A DNA stretch of 64,000 nt from Polyodon spathula. Its lineage: Eukaryota > Chordata > Actinopteri > Acipenseriformes > Polyodontidae. Position numbers and translations under genes: made by a program. Below are positions 1 to 39,075 of the stretch, in pieces (the stretch's first letter is position 1; each line of letters begins with the position of its first letter). The DNA lies in assembly GCF_017654505.1 (NCBI RefSeq), contig NC_054558.1, positions 6,920,798 to 6,984,797 of the forward strand, given 5' to 3'. Below the pieces are notes generated by a model. That model was not told where the DNA came from and did not search any database. It saw only the letters and a program-made list of their open reading frames with translations.

Positions 1-130
1 TTTATAATTTTTTCCTTCTTTTTATTTGAAAACGACAGGACAAAGAGAACAATGCATTCCACACCGCTATATATTACCAAACAAGAGCGAAAAAGAGGAC
101 CACTTTTATTTATTTATTTGAAGTGGAAAG

Positions 131-135
<5 letters not shown>

Positions 136-168
<33 letters not shown>
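136..168 (+). repeat. Poly-A run
   Basis: 33 consecutive A residues. No retroposon body was recognised beside it. Confidence 0.95.
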
Positions 169-169
<1 letters not shown>

Positions 170-3100
170 AGGAACAAGCACATTCCACCGAGAGACAAAC
201 GCACAAACAGAGATCAGAGAGAGAGCAGCTGAAAGAGCAACTCCTGCAGATCCTTGCATAGTTCAAAGCAAACAGGAGTGCCCTTTTGTCTGCGCTGTGG
301 TTCCTATTTACAAAAGGACACGGAGAGAAGAGGAGGAGGGGGAGTCATTCACACACGCCCCAGTGACACACACACCGAATCAGGATGCTGTTGCACAACG
401 AGGACCCTCCAATGACTTTTTCGGTTGATGCTGTAGAAGAAGTAGTTTTCAAACCTCCTCTATTCCAGGCACTGCCTGCAAGTGTATCTTCCCCAGATTT
501 AAAAGGATTACTGGCAATTCATTTTAAGTACAATCGCAGAACTTTTTTTTAAGTTTCTGAATACAATCACATGTTCTTGAAGTCTGTGTGGCCTGAACCA
601 TAGTTATCTGATGGAATGGTACTAAAGGTTAAATTGAAACTGAGCAAAACTTACAGACTGCCCTTTGCTTAAATGTTTGCCACATGTTGGACAGGATGAG
701 AACGTGCAATCCTGAAACATGCATTCCACAGCTGGCTCTGTCCTTATGTATACAGAACGTTAATGAATGCTTTTTGTTTTTCTGTGTTTGACTCCCGAAT
801 GCTTCCGACTGCCTCGAATGTGACCCGTAAGTTATTTTCATTAACTTCTATCTCCCCCTTCAGGGCACACATTTTTTTTTTTTTAATTTTTAGAAATTTT
901 AAAAAGAGTTTGTGTGAACTCTACGGAGTTCCAGAAGTTGCCTTGCCATAACACATGCATTACAATATAGATTCCTAACATGGTACAATTGCGTACACAG
1001 TGACTGAAGAGGATATCATATTAGCAATAATGTTTTAATGTTATACACACATTGTAATTAGTGTGCAGTTTTACTTTTTTTTTTTTTAAATATATGCAAA
1101 TTTTTGGAATAACAGTAACCTAACAGTTTTTGCTCCCCAACGAAAGCCTTGTTTGTGAGCCTCTCAGAGTTAAATTATATTTCTTACAGGAAACCCCGTG
1201 GGTGAGAAATCTGCTAATCTTGTCTGCCATCTTTGAGAATGTTTTAACCAACGTTACGTGACCCGGATCAAGCTATTTAAAAAGGAGCAACTTTCCAGTC
1301 AATAGGACAACAATAAAGAATCTGTTAAAAAGATCCGAGCAAGCCTTACTGCATAAACATCAGCAACGGGAATGTGAACTAGGAGCAGTGAACTAGCCAT
1401 TGAGAAACTGAACAGATTTGTTAACATGTTGTTATAAACTAGATATTAACAGTTAATACAAAGCTAAATAAATAAAGACCAAGTAACAATGGAGCTTAAA
1501 AGACATTGTTGTGCTCAGTCATTTGGCCATGCGCTCTTCCTCAGCGCTCCTGCAGCGCACCAGTCTTGGAATGGTGCGTGCCGATATGAAACGCAATGTT
1601 AATGCATTTCGTTAGCTCTCACTAGCGCTATGTCTTTGAATGCATTAGATATCAGAGTCCTCCAATGCTCTTTCAGTTAATCTCTTGGAATATTTGATGT
1701 TTGCGTTCCTTCATCAAAGCATAGTGGGATTATGACGCTGGCCGAGGACAAGAGAGAGAGGTGATGGTTCTGAATCTCGGATGAGTTCGTTTTCTTTCAA
1801 ATCTGTAAAACAAATATCGGATGATGCCAAAATAACTCACGACACTAGCCTAACCCGTGCCAGTTTGAAGTCTGACCCCTAGGTGTCACCAACGGTCCAT
1901 ATAATTATTTTAAAGCCATTTGTTTTTTACAGCATTTTTAATATTTCTGCACACAATCGTTTTAACCCTCTTCTGAAAGGAGAAATGCACCGAACTGAAG
2001 TCTGTAAACCAACGATAAATACTCAGACATTTAAGTTGAAATACTAAAAGAAGCTTAATAAATTAAATGACAAACGTTTAGAAAGATATACTGAAGGCGG
2101 CGTTTAGTCGAAACCTCGTCATTGAATGTATTAACTTTCTTTTCGTATGGATAATGTTGATCGTGCAAACACTAAACAAATCTTGCCAGTGCTTTACAGA
2201 TTCGCATTTTCTGATCATTCCAGAAGCTTAAGGGTCATCGGGCTTTCTGTGTTCTGCCAAGACTAGACTACAACAACTGCCAAAAACACATTCTAACCCC
2301 TACTTACAGACTTCCTAATTTAGGTTTTTCTATTGACAGCAGTCTGTTAGTCTTTGAAGCATTAAGACAGTACAGTATTCTTATTCTGGCACTGCTCGCT
2401 TTCTCTAGCAATCGCCTTAGTTCTAATTAATTCTCCCAGCGCACAGAAGCATAAACTTGGATCAGATCTCTCCTCCCATGTGCATTGCAGAATGAACGCT
2501 TGCCTTCCTCACGCATCCTACCGGCATGCTATCAGCACACGCAGGTCGTGTCTAATCGTGCTTTTAGTGCTTAACTCACTGCTGCCGCTGCCAAGTTTCT
2601 AAGAAATTAAACTAAACATTTCCCAGAGAGACTGAAAAACGATTGGAGAGGTTGCCCTGCCTGAGTAGAACCGCCCGTAATTTGACTGATACTTCACAGC
2701 TTCGAAGGGAGTGTATAGTGTAGTCTGTTTATATGAAAACCGCCTTCAGATTATTTCGGAGTCTGCAAATCAGGTTTTTTTTTTTTTTTTTTTTAATTTA
2801 AATCTTATTCCGTTCTAACCCTTTCAGTGAACACCAGCGATCATGGCCTCGGCTATGTTAATGACACTTCATTTGAACTTGTTTTTTAGGTAACACTGTA
2901 ATAAAACTGATCGTGAAATACCAGAAAACATTCCGGTTCCAGTATTACCTGAATGCATGGAGATATAGTATATATCTAACCCAACAAGAAAGACAAGAGG
3001 AAATGAAAGTATACACGTTTCATAAAACAATACACTTTAGCCTAGCGTCTGAACACCCCCCTCACAGGAATCCGCATAGATCTGAAGTGTATAGGGCTTA

Positions 3101-5472
3101 TACAGTATGCTCCCCTTCCGCCATACATCTGCGTGTTTCTCTCTGGCTACAATATGACTGAGGTGAGAGTCAATCTATTCACAAAACATATATTGTATTT
3201 ATAGACTTTTATAGACGAACAAGGTTGTCTGTGACATACAGTAAATGTAACATTAATACTATATATATATATGTATATATAACACTATCCATGGATTGTG
3301 TACCTAACTTTTAAACTTTAACAAACCCAAGAATTACGTATAAAGCACATTGGATTGTCGGAACATTGGAAAACTAAGTTTGAGGTTCTTACAGCGAAAA
3401 TTAAACAGTTACTTGATTATAAGATAGATTTTTTTTTATTTATTTTTTTTACCCCCGTTTCCCCCAGAAACAGCATCTGATCAGTGTGTGCGTGTAAGCC
3501 TATTGTTGCGTGCGCACGCACAAGCCTGTAAGTGTGTGCATGTCAGTGTCGGGAATCCTGGAAGCAAGTAAACATTGTGAATGATTCATTCCATAAACAT
3601 GCAGAACACTAAAACAGTTTGAATTTCCAAATGAAGTCTCAAGGTACAGCATGGCTGACGTTACACAGGACGGTACGAATGGCACTCACACAGGAGGTAC
3701 ATATTGCTTTGAACGATCAAAATGTTTATAAGTCATGCATGCCACAAGTATAAGTCAATCATATTGTTTTATACAAAAATAATACCAGTGCTTATTATAT
3801 TACATTAACTTCTGAACATCTCTGAATCTGTCTTGTTTTGCTTTTTTAAGAACCAGTTTATTTTAATCAATCCAAAGGGCTACTAAATGTAACTTCATTA
3901 TTATTAAATGTAACTTCTCTGCACTGGAGTGGAACTGGCAGATTTCACCAGCTGCTACGCCAATCTAAATTCAGGCAGCTCTCAAGCAATATACTCCACG
4001 CAAACTCCCAAACTTTGAAAATAACAACGCTATTTTATGAAGTTATATTTAGTTCCCTTCTGTTGACAGTATTTATTAAAGTTACTGCACAACATTTATT
4101 TATTATTATATATATATATATTTTTTTACAATGTACATATCAATATTTTTTATGCCTGTGCAATAAATCTAAATCACATGTCAGTTACGTTGAAGATATG
4201 GCCTGGGCAGGCAGGAAGTGAGGCAATGGCTTTGGTTTCACCTTTGCAGACTGTTTTCTATACACTACATACGATCGCTGACATTTTTCACTTGCAGTGC
4301 GGTCATAAACGACAAAACGCTTAGGCAAACACTTTAACGCTCACTAAGAGGCATAGATCAACGATAAAAACAAACAACAAAAAAATAAATAAATAAAAAA
4401 TAAATAAACCCAACCTCCTCCAAACACAGGTGCAGGGTTCAAACGCTAAAGGTTGCGTGCGCAAAATTTCAAGCGAGCGCTTTCAGTGAACTATTTGAAA
4501 TAGTTCTGACCGCTTCAGAAATAGGGTCGCACACACATTACTGAATGCTCGCTTCATTGTGGATTTGTGAAGCCTCCTTAGTTTTGTCATCCAAGCAAAG
4601 GCATATACACAATGGAGCTACAACTCGTCCTCCCAGTCAGTGCTAACCGTTGACGAATTTGCAGAAGTGTTTCTGTAGTTTATAACGGTACAGCTGATAA
4701 GGGTTGTCTAGTTTTAGATCAAATGCTCCTTTTTCAACACTAGCTATTACCGGGTGTCTTTTAGGAGTAAACGCATCACTTCCTGTTCGCTCCAGGCAGT
4801 ACCTCACGTGTTTAGATGGCCTTTATTGTATTTTTTCTTCTATATTACTTAAAAGCCATTAAAAGTAGATCTAAAGGCATATTCCTCTTCCGCACAATAA
4901 ATTAAATGTGCTTTTGTTGTCAACCAGTTTGAACGGAAACTATACTGAAAATATATATATAGAAAAAAATATACTTCCGAAACATAAAATCATAAAACTC
5001 TTCTGATTTCCCCTCCTCTTGGGATGTAGGCGGCTGTCAGCCAACAGGGAGGTAGTGAATATGACTGCAGGCTGAGGAGAGGCTATGATTGGCTGATGAG
5101 AATTCAGCTAAGAAGAATTCACCCAATCACACTGCTGACCTGTATCTTATTGTGAGAAACTTTATTTTTTTTTAAACAGGTTTGAGAACTCAAATCTGCG
5201 AGAACTTGGGGCCCCTGGTATCACAGAATGATACAGGTGGTGCAACATCATAAAGATTTGTGACTTAAATATTTGTAAGATGGTCAAGGGTTGGTCCATA
5301 CGTAAAGGAGGGCAGTAAACTGGGGGCATGGCTATTTCAAACTGAAATCAATTTTGAATTGGAGCAACCCCTAACTTCAAATCAGATTTCCGTTAACAGC
5401 TCACTGTTGCATGCGTACTGCAGCTTGATTTGCCTTGCAACAGTATAGTTTTTTTTTTTACAAAGTAAATGA

Positions 5473-5474
<2 letters not shown>

Positions 5475-5507
<33 letters not shown>
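5475..5507 (+). repeat. 33-nt poly-C run
   Basis: Uninterrupted C homopolymer on the plus strand (poly-G on the gene's sense strand), able to form a G-quadruplex in RNA if it is inside the 3'UTR. Confidence 0.95.
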
Positions 5508-5509
<2 letters not shown>

Positions 5510-6053
5510 CCTAACTTGCACAAAAGCAGTCCACGTTAATTGTACAGCTTCTACACTTGACACAAGGGCAGTGTTTGAACAGTTACTGGACTTGTGTTTC
5601 GCATATATAAATTCTCTTTTCATTTTGTATTTAATTTAACAAGTACTTCAACAAGCATGGTCTTTGTATTTCCCTAATCTAGCAGGAAAGAACCTTTGAC
5701 CCAAAACTAATCTGCAGGCCAGTCTCAAGGAAGGATGGGATTGAATGGGTCTCGTGGTGTCAGCGCTGCGAAATTTCACAGCGGAAAAGAGACGAAAACA
5801 AAATGGAACTTCTGTCTTTTAAAAATTCCAACAACGGCAATAAAACTACAGCTGACTTTATACAGAGACTTTTTTTTTTTTTGTCTTTTCAAAAACAATT
5901 AAAAAGGATCTGGTGGTGTTGTGCGCTTAATTGCGACAGTTTAGAGTTATTCATCTCCCTCCCTCCCCCAAACGCACACACACACAGATAATTCAATTAT
6001 AAAAACAACCACAACAATGCCCATCCCCAGAAAAAAAAAAAGAACATATTTAA

Positions 6054-6058
<5 letters not shown>

Positions 6059-6118
<60 letters not shown>
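6059..6118. repeat. (TA)n microsatellite
   Basis: About 30 TA units in the downstream region. Confidence 0.95.
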
Positions 6119-6126
<8 letters not shown>

Positions 6127-6384
6127 AACTGATGGTTTATCTAAAAGAAAATAATTAGCAAATATAATACATTTCTCCTTAATGTTTTGTTAAACTTTTC
6201 TGATGGCACTGGAGGAGAGACTACTAATCCGCAATTGGTCAGACTGCCGGGCAGTGACACCTAGCTGCAGACAGGAGGCACTCATTGACTCCCTTCTGCA
6301 TACAGTACTCTTACTGTGCGTACAGAACAGTTCATTCAATAAAGTGTCTGTAAATTACCTACCTATCTATACATGCACACACAT

Positions 6385-6385
<1 letters not shown>

Positions 6386-6434
<49 letters not shown>
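6386..6434 (+). repeat. (GAAA)n microsatellite
   Basis: About 12 GAAA units, just inside the probable 3'UTR. Confidence 0.95.
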
Positions 6435-6768
6435 GAAAGCTCTTTAGTTTTGGCAGTGTTGCAAAACATAAAAATAAGACCAGGGTGGATTTTACTTTGT
6501 ACCATCTCACTGGAGACAGCTTAAAAGTATCTAATCCATTCCTTAAACCACAGCTTGTATTTGGGAAACTGTATAATTCAGCAGGATCACCATAGCGTGA
6601 GCTGGGAAACAAAACGGTGGGGCTAACTTGAATATTTGCAGATTTTTGTGGTTTCACTTGTTTGAATTTGAAGTTCACATACAATATAAAAAGTATTTTT
6701 TTTGATCACTGGATATAACTTTAAAACTAGAACCCACAGAGTACTGACAATTATAAACATATAGCAAA

Positions 6769-6771
<3 letters not shown>

Positions 6772-6824
<53 letters not shown>

Positions 6825-6830
6825 CAGACA
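6772..6830 (+). repeat. (GA)n microsatellite in the 3'UTR
   Basis: Read as (CT)n on the transcribed strand, starting about 150 nt after the stop codon. Confidence 0.95.
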
Positions 6831-6979
6831 CATAGTAACTGAAGGAGTCAGAGTAGACCTGAGCTCTCCTGCCCAACAGCTGATTTTGCATGACGCAGTC
6901 AAGCATGCACATGGCAAAATCATGCACCCTGGAGTAGTGTGTTTGCACAGGAGATCTGAGGGTCAGAGTTCAAGGGTCA

Positions 6980-32182
<25,203 letters not shown>

Positions 32183-32580
32183 TTTTATTGGTTGAATGTT
32201 GGGACTGTCTTCTGTTTTTTTTTTTTTTTTTAAACCCGTTTTTTAAAAGGACGATATAATAGTATTCAGAATGTTCAAATAAACAGTTTTGTTTTTACGA
32301 TGATACAAACTTAATTTCTTTCTTCTTACTCCACCTCTTCCTCCCCCAAAAAGTTCAAAACTTCAGAGACTGGAATTATGCCTAGTCCCTCCCTTGGCAA
32401 GGAATTCTGGGAATTTGTTGAAATTTTTCCCTTACGGATACAGACACAAACATCAGCTGAGCCAGGCTTCCCCAGACAGAGGTGTAACCAAGAAGAGCAT
32501 GTTACCACAGCGTCTGTTGCCACGAGCAGTGACAGGTAGGCATCTTCTCAAAGGGGCGGGACTTCTCTGGATACAGGCAA
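32183..32580 (-). other. Probable 5'UTR segment with short upstream ORFs
   Basis: If the acceptor at 32581-32583 is used, this 398-nt leader contains at least three upstream ATGs, each with its own stop: 32543-32502 (13 codons plus stop), 32500-32453 (15 codons plus stop), and one starting at 32453. They lie back to back, with about one base between the first two. This could lower translation of the pump. The UTR assignment rests on one good acceptor and on the lack of any other near the ATG. Confidence 0.45.
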
Positions 32581-35309
32581 CTGCAATAAGAAGAGAAAAG
32601 CGTCAGTTTGTTCACAGAGGCTTAGGGTTTACTGAATTCAATTGCACAAGATCTAAACGTTTGATTTAAACCTTATTTTGCTAAACGAATGCTTCTTGCA
32701 AAAAAATCAATTTCTACAACATCTCCACAAATGAAAAACAACTCGAAAAAACTGCAAAAAAACCGTATTACTCATGTGGAAAAAGCTTGTGTTTATGCAG
32801 AACATTAAAAAAAAACACCCACATTTCTAAATGGTGTGCTATAAACTCTCGCAAGCTGCAACAAGCAGACAAACTTTTAAAATACCTTCAAAGAGGCGTC
32901 ACAATTATACCACCTTGTAAGTATGTTCCCCACTAGAATACAACAAGTCAGGATGTTGAATAAACAAGACTGTACACCAGTGCATGCTCTGGGGGGTGGA
33001 ACATTAGCCAGCAGTTCAGAGCAGGCTAGAACTTCTGTTGAAAATTCCAAAGAGGGGCAAAGACAGGCTGTAATTCACAGAGTGAAGAATCAGCCAGTAC
33101 AGGGATAGCGCTGTTCACACCCACACTGACAGACAGACAGACCAGGACAGCCGTCAGGTGTATGTGAGCGAGTCCAGTGCTTCAGGCAGGGGGTCAGGAT
33201 CTATGGGAATGGGCAGGACTACACGAGGCCAATAAAGCAACAGTCTGTTGAACTGGTGAGTTTCTCTATTGCTCACTCACCAATACAATCACTGAACACA
33301 TTTACAGTGCAGGGTTTCAAATCAGGAGGACGCCGCTGTGTAGACCAGAGCTCTCAACTAGTTTTTTTTAAGGAGGTCAGACTGAAAAAAATAGTTACGA
33401 GTAGGTTGGCCAGAAGTATTTTACTCTGCACATTTTTAAGCAATACAACACAATGTTAGTATACTGCACAAGACACATTTTATCATATGAATAGTACTTT
33501 AATAATAGAACAGTGTGAACTTGCATCCTGTTATGAAATCGCCTGGCATGACAACCTTTCTGCAAATCTGACACATGAAACTCAGAGACAGACTGGCAGG
33601 GGCTGCAGGCAGGTGCTCGCGTTAGTAACTGGACCCTAGACGACAGGCCAACGCAATTCTGTTGATATGTCAATGAGGCTGCTCTATATAAAATTTAACA
33701 GTACCTAAGGAAAACATTAATCAAGTGTAATTACAAAATGTGTGGATACAGCATAGCAAAGGTAATTTAATAAACCATGTCTGGCCACGGCAGCACAGTG
33801 GAACAATTGCCCTATAGGCTCACAAGTGTTGTCATGTCACAACAGGTTTCAGTTTATGGAAAATACAAAAACTGCATTGCACAGGACATAGTAGCACACT
33901 GGCATGGGTCCCGCGATAATGCAATCAATAACTAGCTGGTGAGCAACATAAAAATAATCACTGTGGTAATGCTGTAGCTGTGCACCATGGCACCTAACGT
34001 ACAGAAACAAACTGCTGTGCCCCTGCCATTTCAAAACCTTATTTTGTGTCTATTTCCTTCTTTAGAAATCCGTAGCTTCTCTGAGTACATGGAACAACAA
34101 CAAAAAAAAAAAGGGCCTTTGTATAGGTTCAGACCATCCCTGTTTTTTTATAGCTGGAAAAGTCTATGCCGTTTCTGCTGTTTTTGTCTTTTTTCATTAA
34201 GCAAACCAAGGCTTTGTGTTCCTTCCTGTTGTCCTCAGACGCTTGTATCAGCAAACCAAATAAAAAGCTAGTCCCTTGTGAAGAAAATGAAATTGGTAAT
34301 TTATTTGATTTCAACGCACGTTTGGCCTGGCTGTCGCCTGCTGATATCCTGGCACCGAGTTTCTAGAAAGAGGTTTCTTTTTCCTTTGTTGAAGCTCCCA
34401 GAAGCAACAGAGACAATCACAAATGGATTTAGATCAATGAGATGTAATACACTTAGGCACACAGAAAGGGTTTAAATGATTACAAAATTACATATTTCAG
34501 GATGTTTCATACAAAAGCCTTTCTTCAGCTGTGTAATAGCCATCATGCAAAATTAGCAACCTTATTTATGGTATATTTTGGCAAAACTATAACAAAATAT
34601 GTAGGCGCGACAGGTACAGCATTATATAAAAGAATACAGAATCACCCATTAAACTTAAGAAATAAAGTAACATGAACCAATAGTTCACAGTTTCCAAAAA
34701 ATAACACAAATGACCTAAAATGTGTAGTTTTAGATTAAATTTGTGTACAGTACAGAAGAACAAAGGAAAATAAATGGATAAATACTTAATACTCGATGCC
34801 TGAAGGTTCAGATAGAAAGGCTGTTACATCATTATCTGCTGTACAGAGGAATTTAGTTACCATGGTATCAAAATCCTAGAAGTTCCGCCACTGTTTGTTT
34901 TGGAGATGCGAGGACCACCAATCCAAAGAAGGAGGGCAGAGCAGTTCCAGTAAGTGTATAGCCCGGGCACTTCGACATGGTTGGTACCTAGTTGCCTTTG
35001 ATACCCAGGCAAAAGCAAAATGGTGGTACATACTAAATTCTCTTTGTAAACCATAGTTACAAAAACAAACAAACATGGCAATACAAACTAAAAGCACAGC
35101 ATACAAAACTGAAGCGCACATGTACACCAATATGTTTTTATAAGGTCAGACTCATAAGGAATACTTAACTCCCAGCTGTTGTTGATGAGCACAGGAAAGG
35201 TCTGCCCCGAACACTGTGTTCTGTGCAGTTCAGTGTGAGGCTGGCTCAGCTGAGGGAGTCTCCTAGCTGTGTTACTCTGTTCTGAATGGCAGGGCTAGTA
35301 GTGGCAGAG

Positions 35310-35310
<1 letters not shown>

Positions 35311-35368
<58 letters not shown>
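35311..35368 (+). repeat. (CT)n microsatellite
   Basis: About 29 units with one TT interruption, in the probable 5' intron. Confidence 0.95.
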
Positions 35369-35371
<3 letters not shown>

Positions 35372-36423
35372 GATCATCATTTTCCTGGTCATGGGAGCTC
35401 ACTTCACCAAGTCGTTAATGCTCCAGTCACCACTCCTGGTTGTGTCTATGAAGAGCAGCTAATACATCTCTCAAGTGGATTTGAAAATACAGTCTGCAAG
35501 TGCTCACAATAAAACGTGGAGAGGCTCCCACCACTGCTATGGAGTGGGAGTTTTTCATTGTTGAATGCTGTGCACCGAGTGGACCCTTCCTCCTGTCTCT
35601 GTGCATTAAAATGTATCCGCTGCCGTTTGTCTGAATGATCAGACAGCCCTATACTAGCCCATGTACACTTATCTGCCGTAATGGTGGTCCAGCGCTCCTC
35701 GTCTTCTGCTGCCAATCACACAGCACGCTGCCAATTACCAACACTGACCGACACAGCGTTATTATCCTTTACACTACACACTCAAAGTATCTACTAGTGA
35801 GAAACTCAAATCCTCGTCCTTTCACACTGGAGCCCAGTCGGTCTCAACGACACACAAACACATCAAGGTAATAACAAAGTGGCTTTCAACCTACTGCGTA
35901 TGCAGGCTGCAGTGTGCAGGGCTCAGCTTATTTGTAGTCCGCTGACGTGGTGTGGTCTTAGTGTACTGTATTTTTCAGGGGCTCCTCACAGTGCCCCTGC
36001 AGCGTTGGGGGTTGGTAAAGGGTAACGGTGTGGTGCGGAGCATTAGGGGACCCCTGCCTATTCAACACGCAATACGAAGGCCATGTGGTTTGCCCACTGG
36101 GGAGCTTCAAAAGAGGTGCTGCCAGACGCACTCTTAATGAATAAATAATTGAGCTGCTAATTAAATTGAGCTGCTAGTCTCTCCCATCATCACTCAGATC
36201 ACGCTGGGGGACCAAGGAGATGCTGGAGCACATTAACCCCAGCAAGAAGAAACCTCGATAAGAGGAACACTCTTGGAATCGTACAGTGCAACAATCATGC
36301 AAAAAAAAAACTGCTGCAAGACATCGCTTAAGAACAATCAAGATAAAGTATAAAGGAGTGGCTCTGCTTAAAAGGTAATGTAGTCTCTAGACACTTCATC
36401 CGCATAGCAGCAAAAACAAACCG

Positions 36424-36424
36424 A

Positions 36425-36459
<35 letters not shown>
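36424..36459 (+). repeat. (GCCT)n microsatellite
   Basis: About 9 GCCT units, CCTG-type repeat, in the probable 5' intron. Confidence 0.95.
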
Positions 36460-38855
36460 GAGTCTTCTTAATTTGTTTGGATCTGTGTCCTGCTCCATAC
36501 ATACATACATCCATCATGGGTCAAGGGAAGGCAAATGAGAAAAAAACAAGAGAAATAGTTCTTGGAATTGACAAGTTAATGTTTAAGAAAGAAAGTGTGT
36601 GTGTGTTTGTGGGAGCAGCGCTGTGATGGATTACCAAGCTGCAGAACTCGGAGCTCTGCAGCCACACCTGCCCTGAATACTAAAGGGGAGGCTGCAGCTA
36701 TACAGCATTACACCCCACCCCACCGCCTTTCTCCCTGCGCGCCCGCCACACACACACACACACATTCACTCTCTATCCCTGAACCGCTCTGCTGCAACAA
36801 AACAACAAGAGCAGATTGGAACTACACTGCAATGCATTTCTGTGAACCGATGAAAGCCAGCACAGAAACGGCTTTGATACAGGGTTCCTGTACAGTACAA
36901 ACAGAAGAAAAATCAGAAGCTACAATACTGCCCTATAGACAATCCACAGTGTGTGTCTATATGCATTGCTGCAGGGCTGTTGTTTGGCTGATCGCTCTTA
37001 TTCATTTCTCAACATCTGTTGTACCCGCTGATATTATTTTAGATTTAAATCTGCCCAGCAAGTATGTCCAGTATGAGTCACCTTCACCACAGCAGAGAAT
37101 GCCACTCACCTCTCTGCAACAAAACACAAGAACACTTGAGCCGGGAACAAACAAAAGAGAGTGTGACCCTAATGACAGTCAATGCAAAAAACACAAAAAA
37201 CCACTGCAGACACTCAGCAACCAGAGGAGTGAAAATGGTATGTTGTGCAACGTAAATACACATTCTGTCCTGGATACAGCATTATTAGAGGCAAGGGGTT
37301 TGAGTAGCTCGTGATTAGACAGTGCTGGGTCGCAGTGTGGAAGATAGTTGTGGCAAAGTAGCTGGGGAGTACAGAAGAGGAGATGGTCTTTGCTCCAGGC
37401 TGTTTTACGAGCTACACAACGTTGTTTGACCCTGGGCCTTTCAGAATGAGATTCCACCAGTATGTCTACCTGGAAGGTCGTACCCTCTCGCTGAACAGAC
37501 TGACGGAAAGCTGAGCTGGGAAACAGGAGTTCAGAGCAACATAATATGTCAGAAATAATTACAGGCAATGTGGGAACCAAACAAGAATCTCTTATAACAA
37601 CTTCAACATACAGGGATTCTACAAGCACTAGCTTTATTTATTTTTGAATGATTTTTCAAACTGCAGTACAGTATCGATATAATGTACCGGGACATATGGC
37701 AGACCCCCCCCCCCCCCAAGGGAAGAGGGTTCTAACTATTACATCTGCTATTGGTGTGGGTCAAGATTTGTTGGAGGGCCCTGACAATGTGCAATATTTT
37801 ATTTTATTAATCTCCCGTTTCCAGCTTTGAAAGCTCACAAGCCTCTATGAAGTTCCCTTGCCTTAAATCTCTCCTCCGACACAAGGGCAAAGAGAAGATC
37901 TTTAAGCTAAATTAATTGGAGACAAACAGATCCTTCAAATCATCCAATTTTTTTCCAGATGGAACAACCAACCCTTCACTGCTCAACACAAAATGGCCTT
38001 TGAACCTTGCTGTCGAGAGATCCTTGGATAGCCAATCCTTCCTTGAAGCGCGGATATTTAGAAAATGATATATTCATTTCTGTGCAGCCACATCAAGCTA
38101 TTTGAAAGAAGAGCTCTTTTTTATATAAAAAGGAGGCAAGGTGGCACTGCTAGAAGTCTGGGTTCAAATCAGGCTCAGGAGTTTTGTGGACACCCTTGCC
38201 AAAATAAAAAAGCGAGTCAGAGCTGGTTGTCTCTGCATGAGAGAGACTCAACAACTGAGCTCTCGTGATGTAATGAGGAGATCTACATTTTTAAGCCACC
38301 TCGCCAGCGCTATTGAAGGCCACCCTCGGAAAGGCTCAAGGTTAATTATTTTAGTAATTAATGAACCTTTTCATCTCCAGTCACTTGACTAAATGACCTG
38401 ATTCAATATTTAGCCTACATATTCCCTTAATTGACAATCAACTTCCACAATGAGTCTGAAGAATCCCAATCCAAGTGCCGGGTTTGTCTACTGGCCCCAG
38501 ACACGTTTTTACAAGCTTTTCTACTCCAGTGCTTATTACTTCCCCTGATTTTCCACGCGTAGCACAAAGCAAAAGATAAAATGAAATCTTCCACACAATG
38601 CTATCGGGAAACCAGCCAGATGGGAGGTGAATTCTACAAAGCAATTTCAATGCAGTACAAGAACATTATTAAAAGCTCTTCATCGCAGAAGCGCTACACA
38701 ATCAGTAGGTTAAAAAAAAGCCGGTCTCATCTATCTAAAATACAAAACAATGAGACACAGATAAGACTCTGGCAATGATACATTTCAATTATGTACCCTG
38801 GAAGAGCCTACAGTCCAATTAGCATAAAAAAACCACATGCAAATGAACCGCAGCT

Positions 38856-39075
38856 ATTCAATCAATCAAATTTATTTTGTGTAGCACCATTCGAGCCAAG
38901 GCATCCCAAAGCACTTCATATTACAAAGAAATATACTATACAATAATATAATACAACAAAATATCAAAAAACATCCAAAAACCATGTTGTCTGATCACAT
39001 TACCCAGCGGCAGCACCTACAACCTAATAAAGTAAAGGACCAAGAATAGAGCCTTGTGGAACCCCAGAAACAACA
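38856..39075. mobile_element. Possible non-LTR retrotransposon tail remnant
   Basis: CAATCAAATTTATTTTGTGT AGCACCATT and CCCAAAGCACTTCATATTAC resemble tails common to fish LINE/SINE 3' ends. Further on, AGAGCCTTGTGGAACCCCAG resembles a phrase often seen in decayed fish LINEs. Weak, family-level call only. Confidence 0.35.

Larger units (their letters stand above)
1..6979. other. Downstream / 3'UTR region, no gene recognised
   Basis: AT-rich sequence following the stop codon on the minus strand. Part must be the 3'UTR of the pump gene. Several minus-strand AATAAA hexamers occur (for example around 5160 and 4822), so the cleavage site cannot be chosen. It holds a poly-A run (136-168), a TA array, a GAAA array, a GA array and a 33-nt C run, listed separately. 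No ORF here resembles a protein. Confidence 0.6.

Noticed and set aside
5015..5130. Inverted CCAAT motifs suggesting a promoter
   Set aside because: Only two CCAAT-like words, no CpG enrichment and no gene start beside them.
6203..6684. Open frames of 130 and 105 codons on both strands
   Set aside because: Both are carried by the GAAA microsatellite, which has no stops in these frames.
32326..32523. 65-codon minus-strand frame upstream of the start codon
   Set aside because: Its first codon is GTG, not ATG. It lies in the probable 5'UTR and matches nothing.
36595..37314. 239-codon open frame on the plus strand
   Set aside because: Starts in a GT repeat and runs through a CACACA array. The protein is low-complexity with no recognisable domain, and there are no supporting splice signals. 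Likely chance.
37920..38280. Possible SINE with GGTTCAAATC at 38160
   Set aside because: No A box at the expected distance and no tail; the short match is probably chance.
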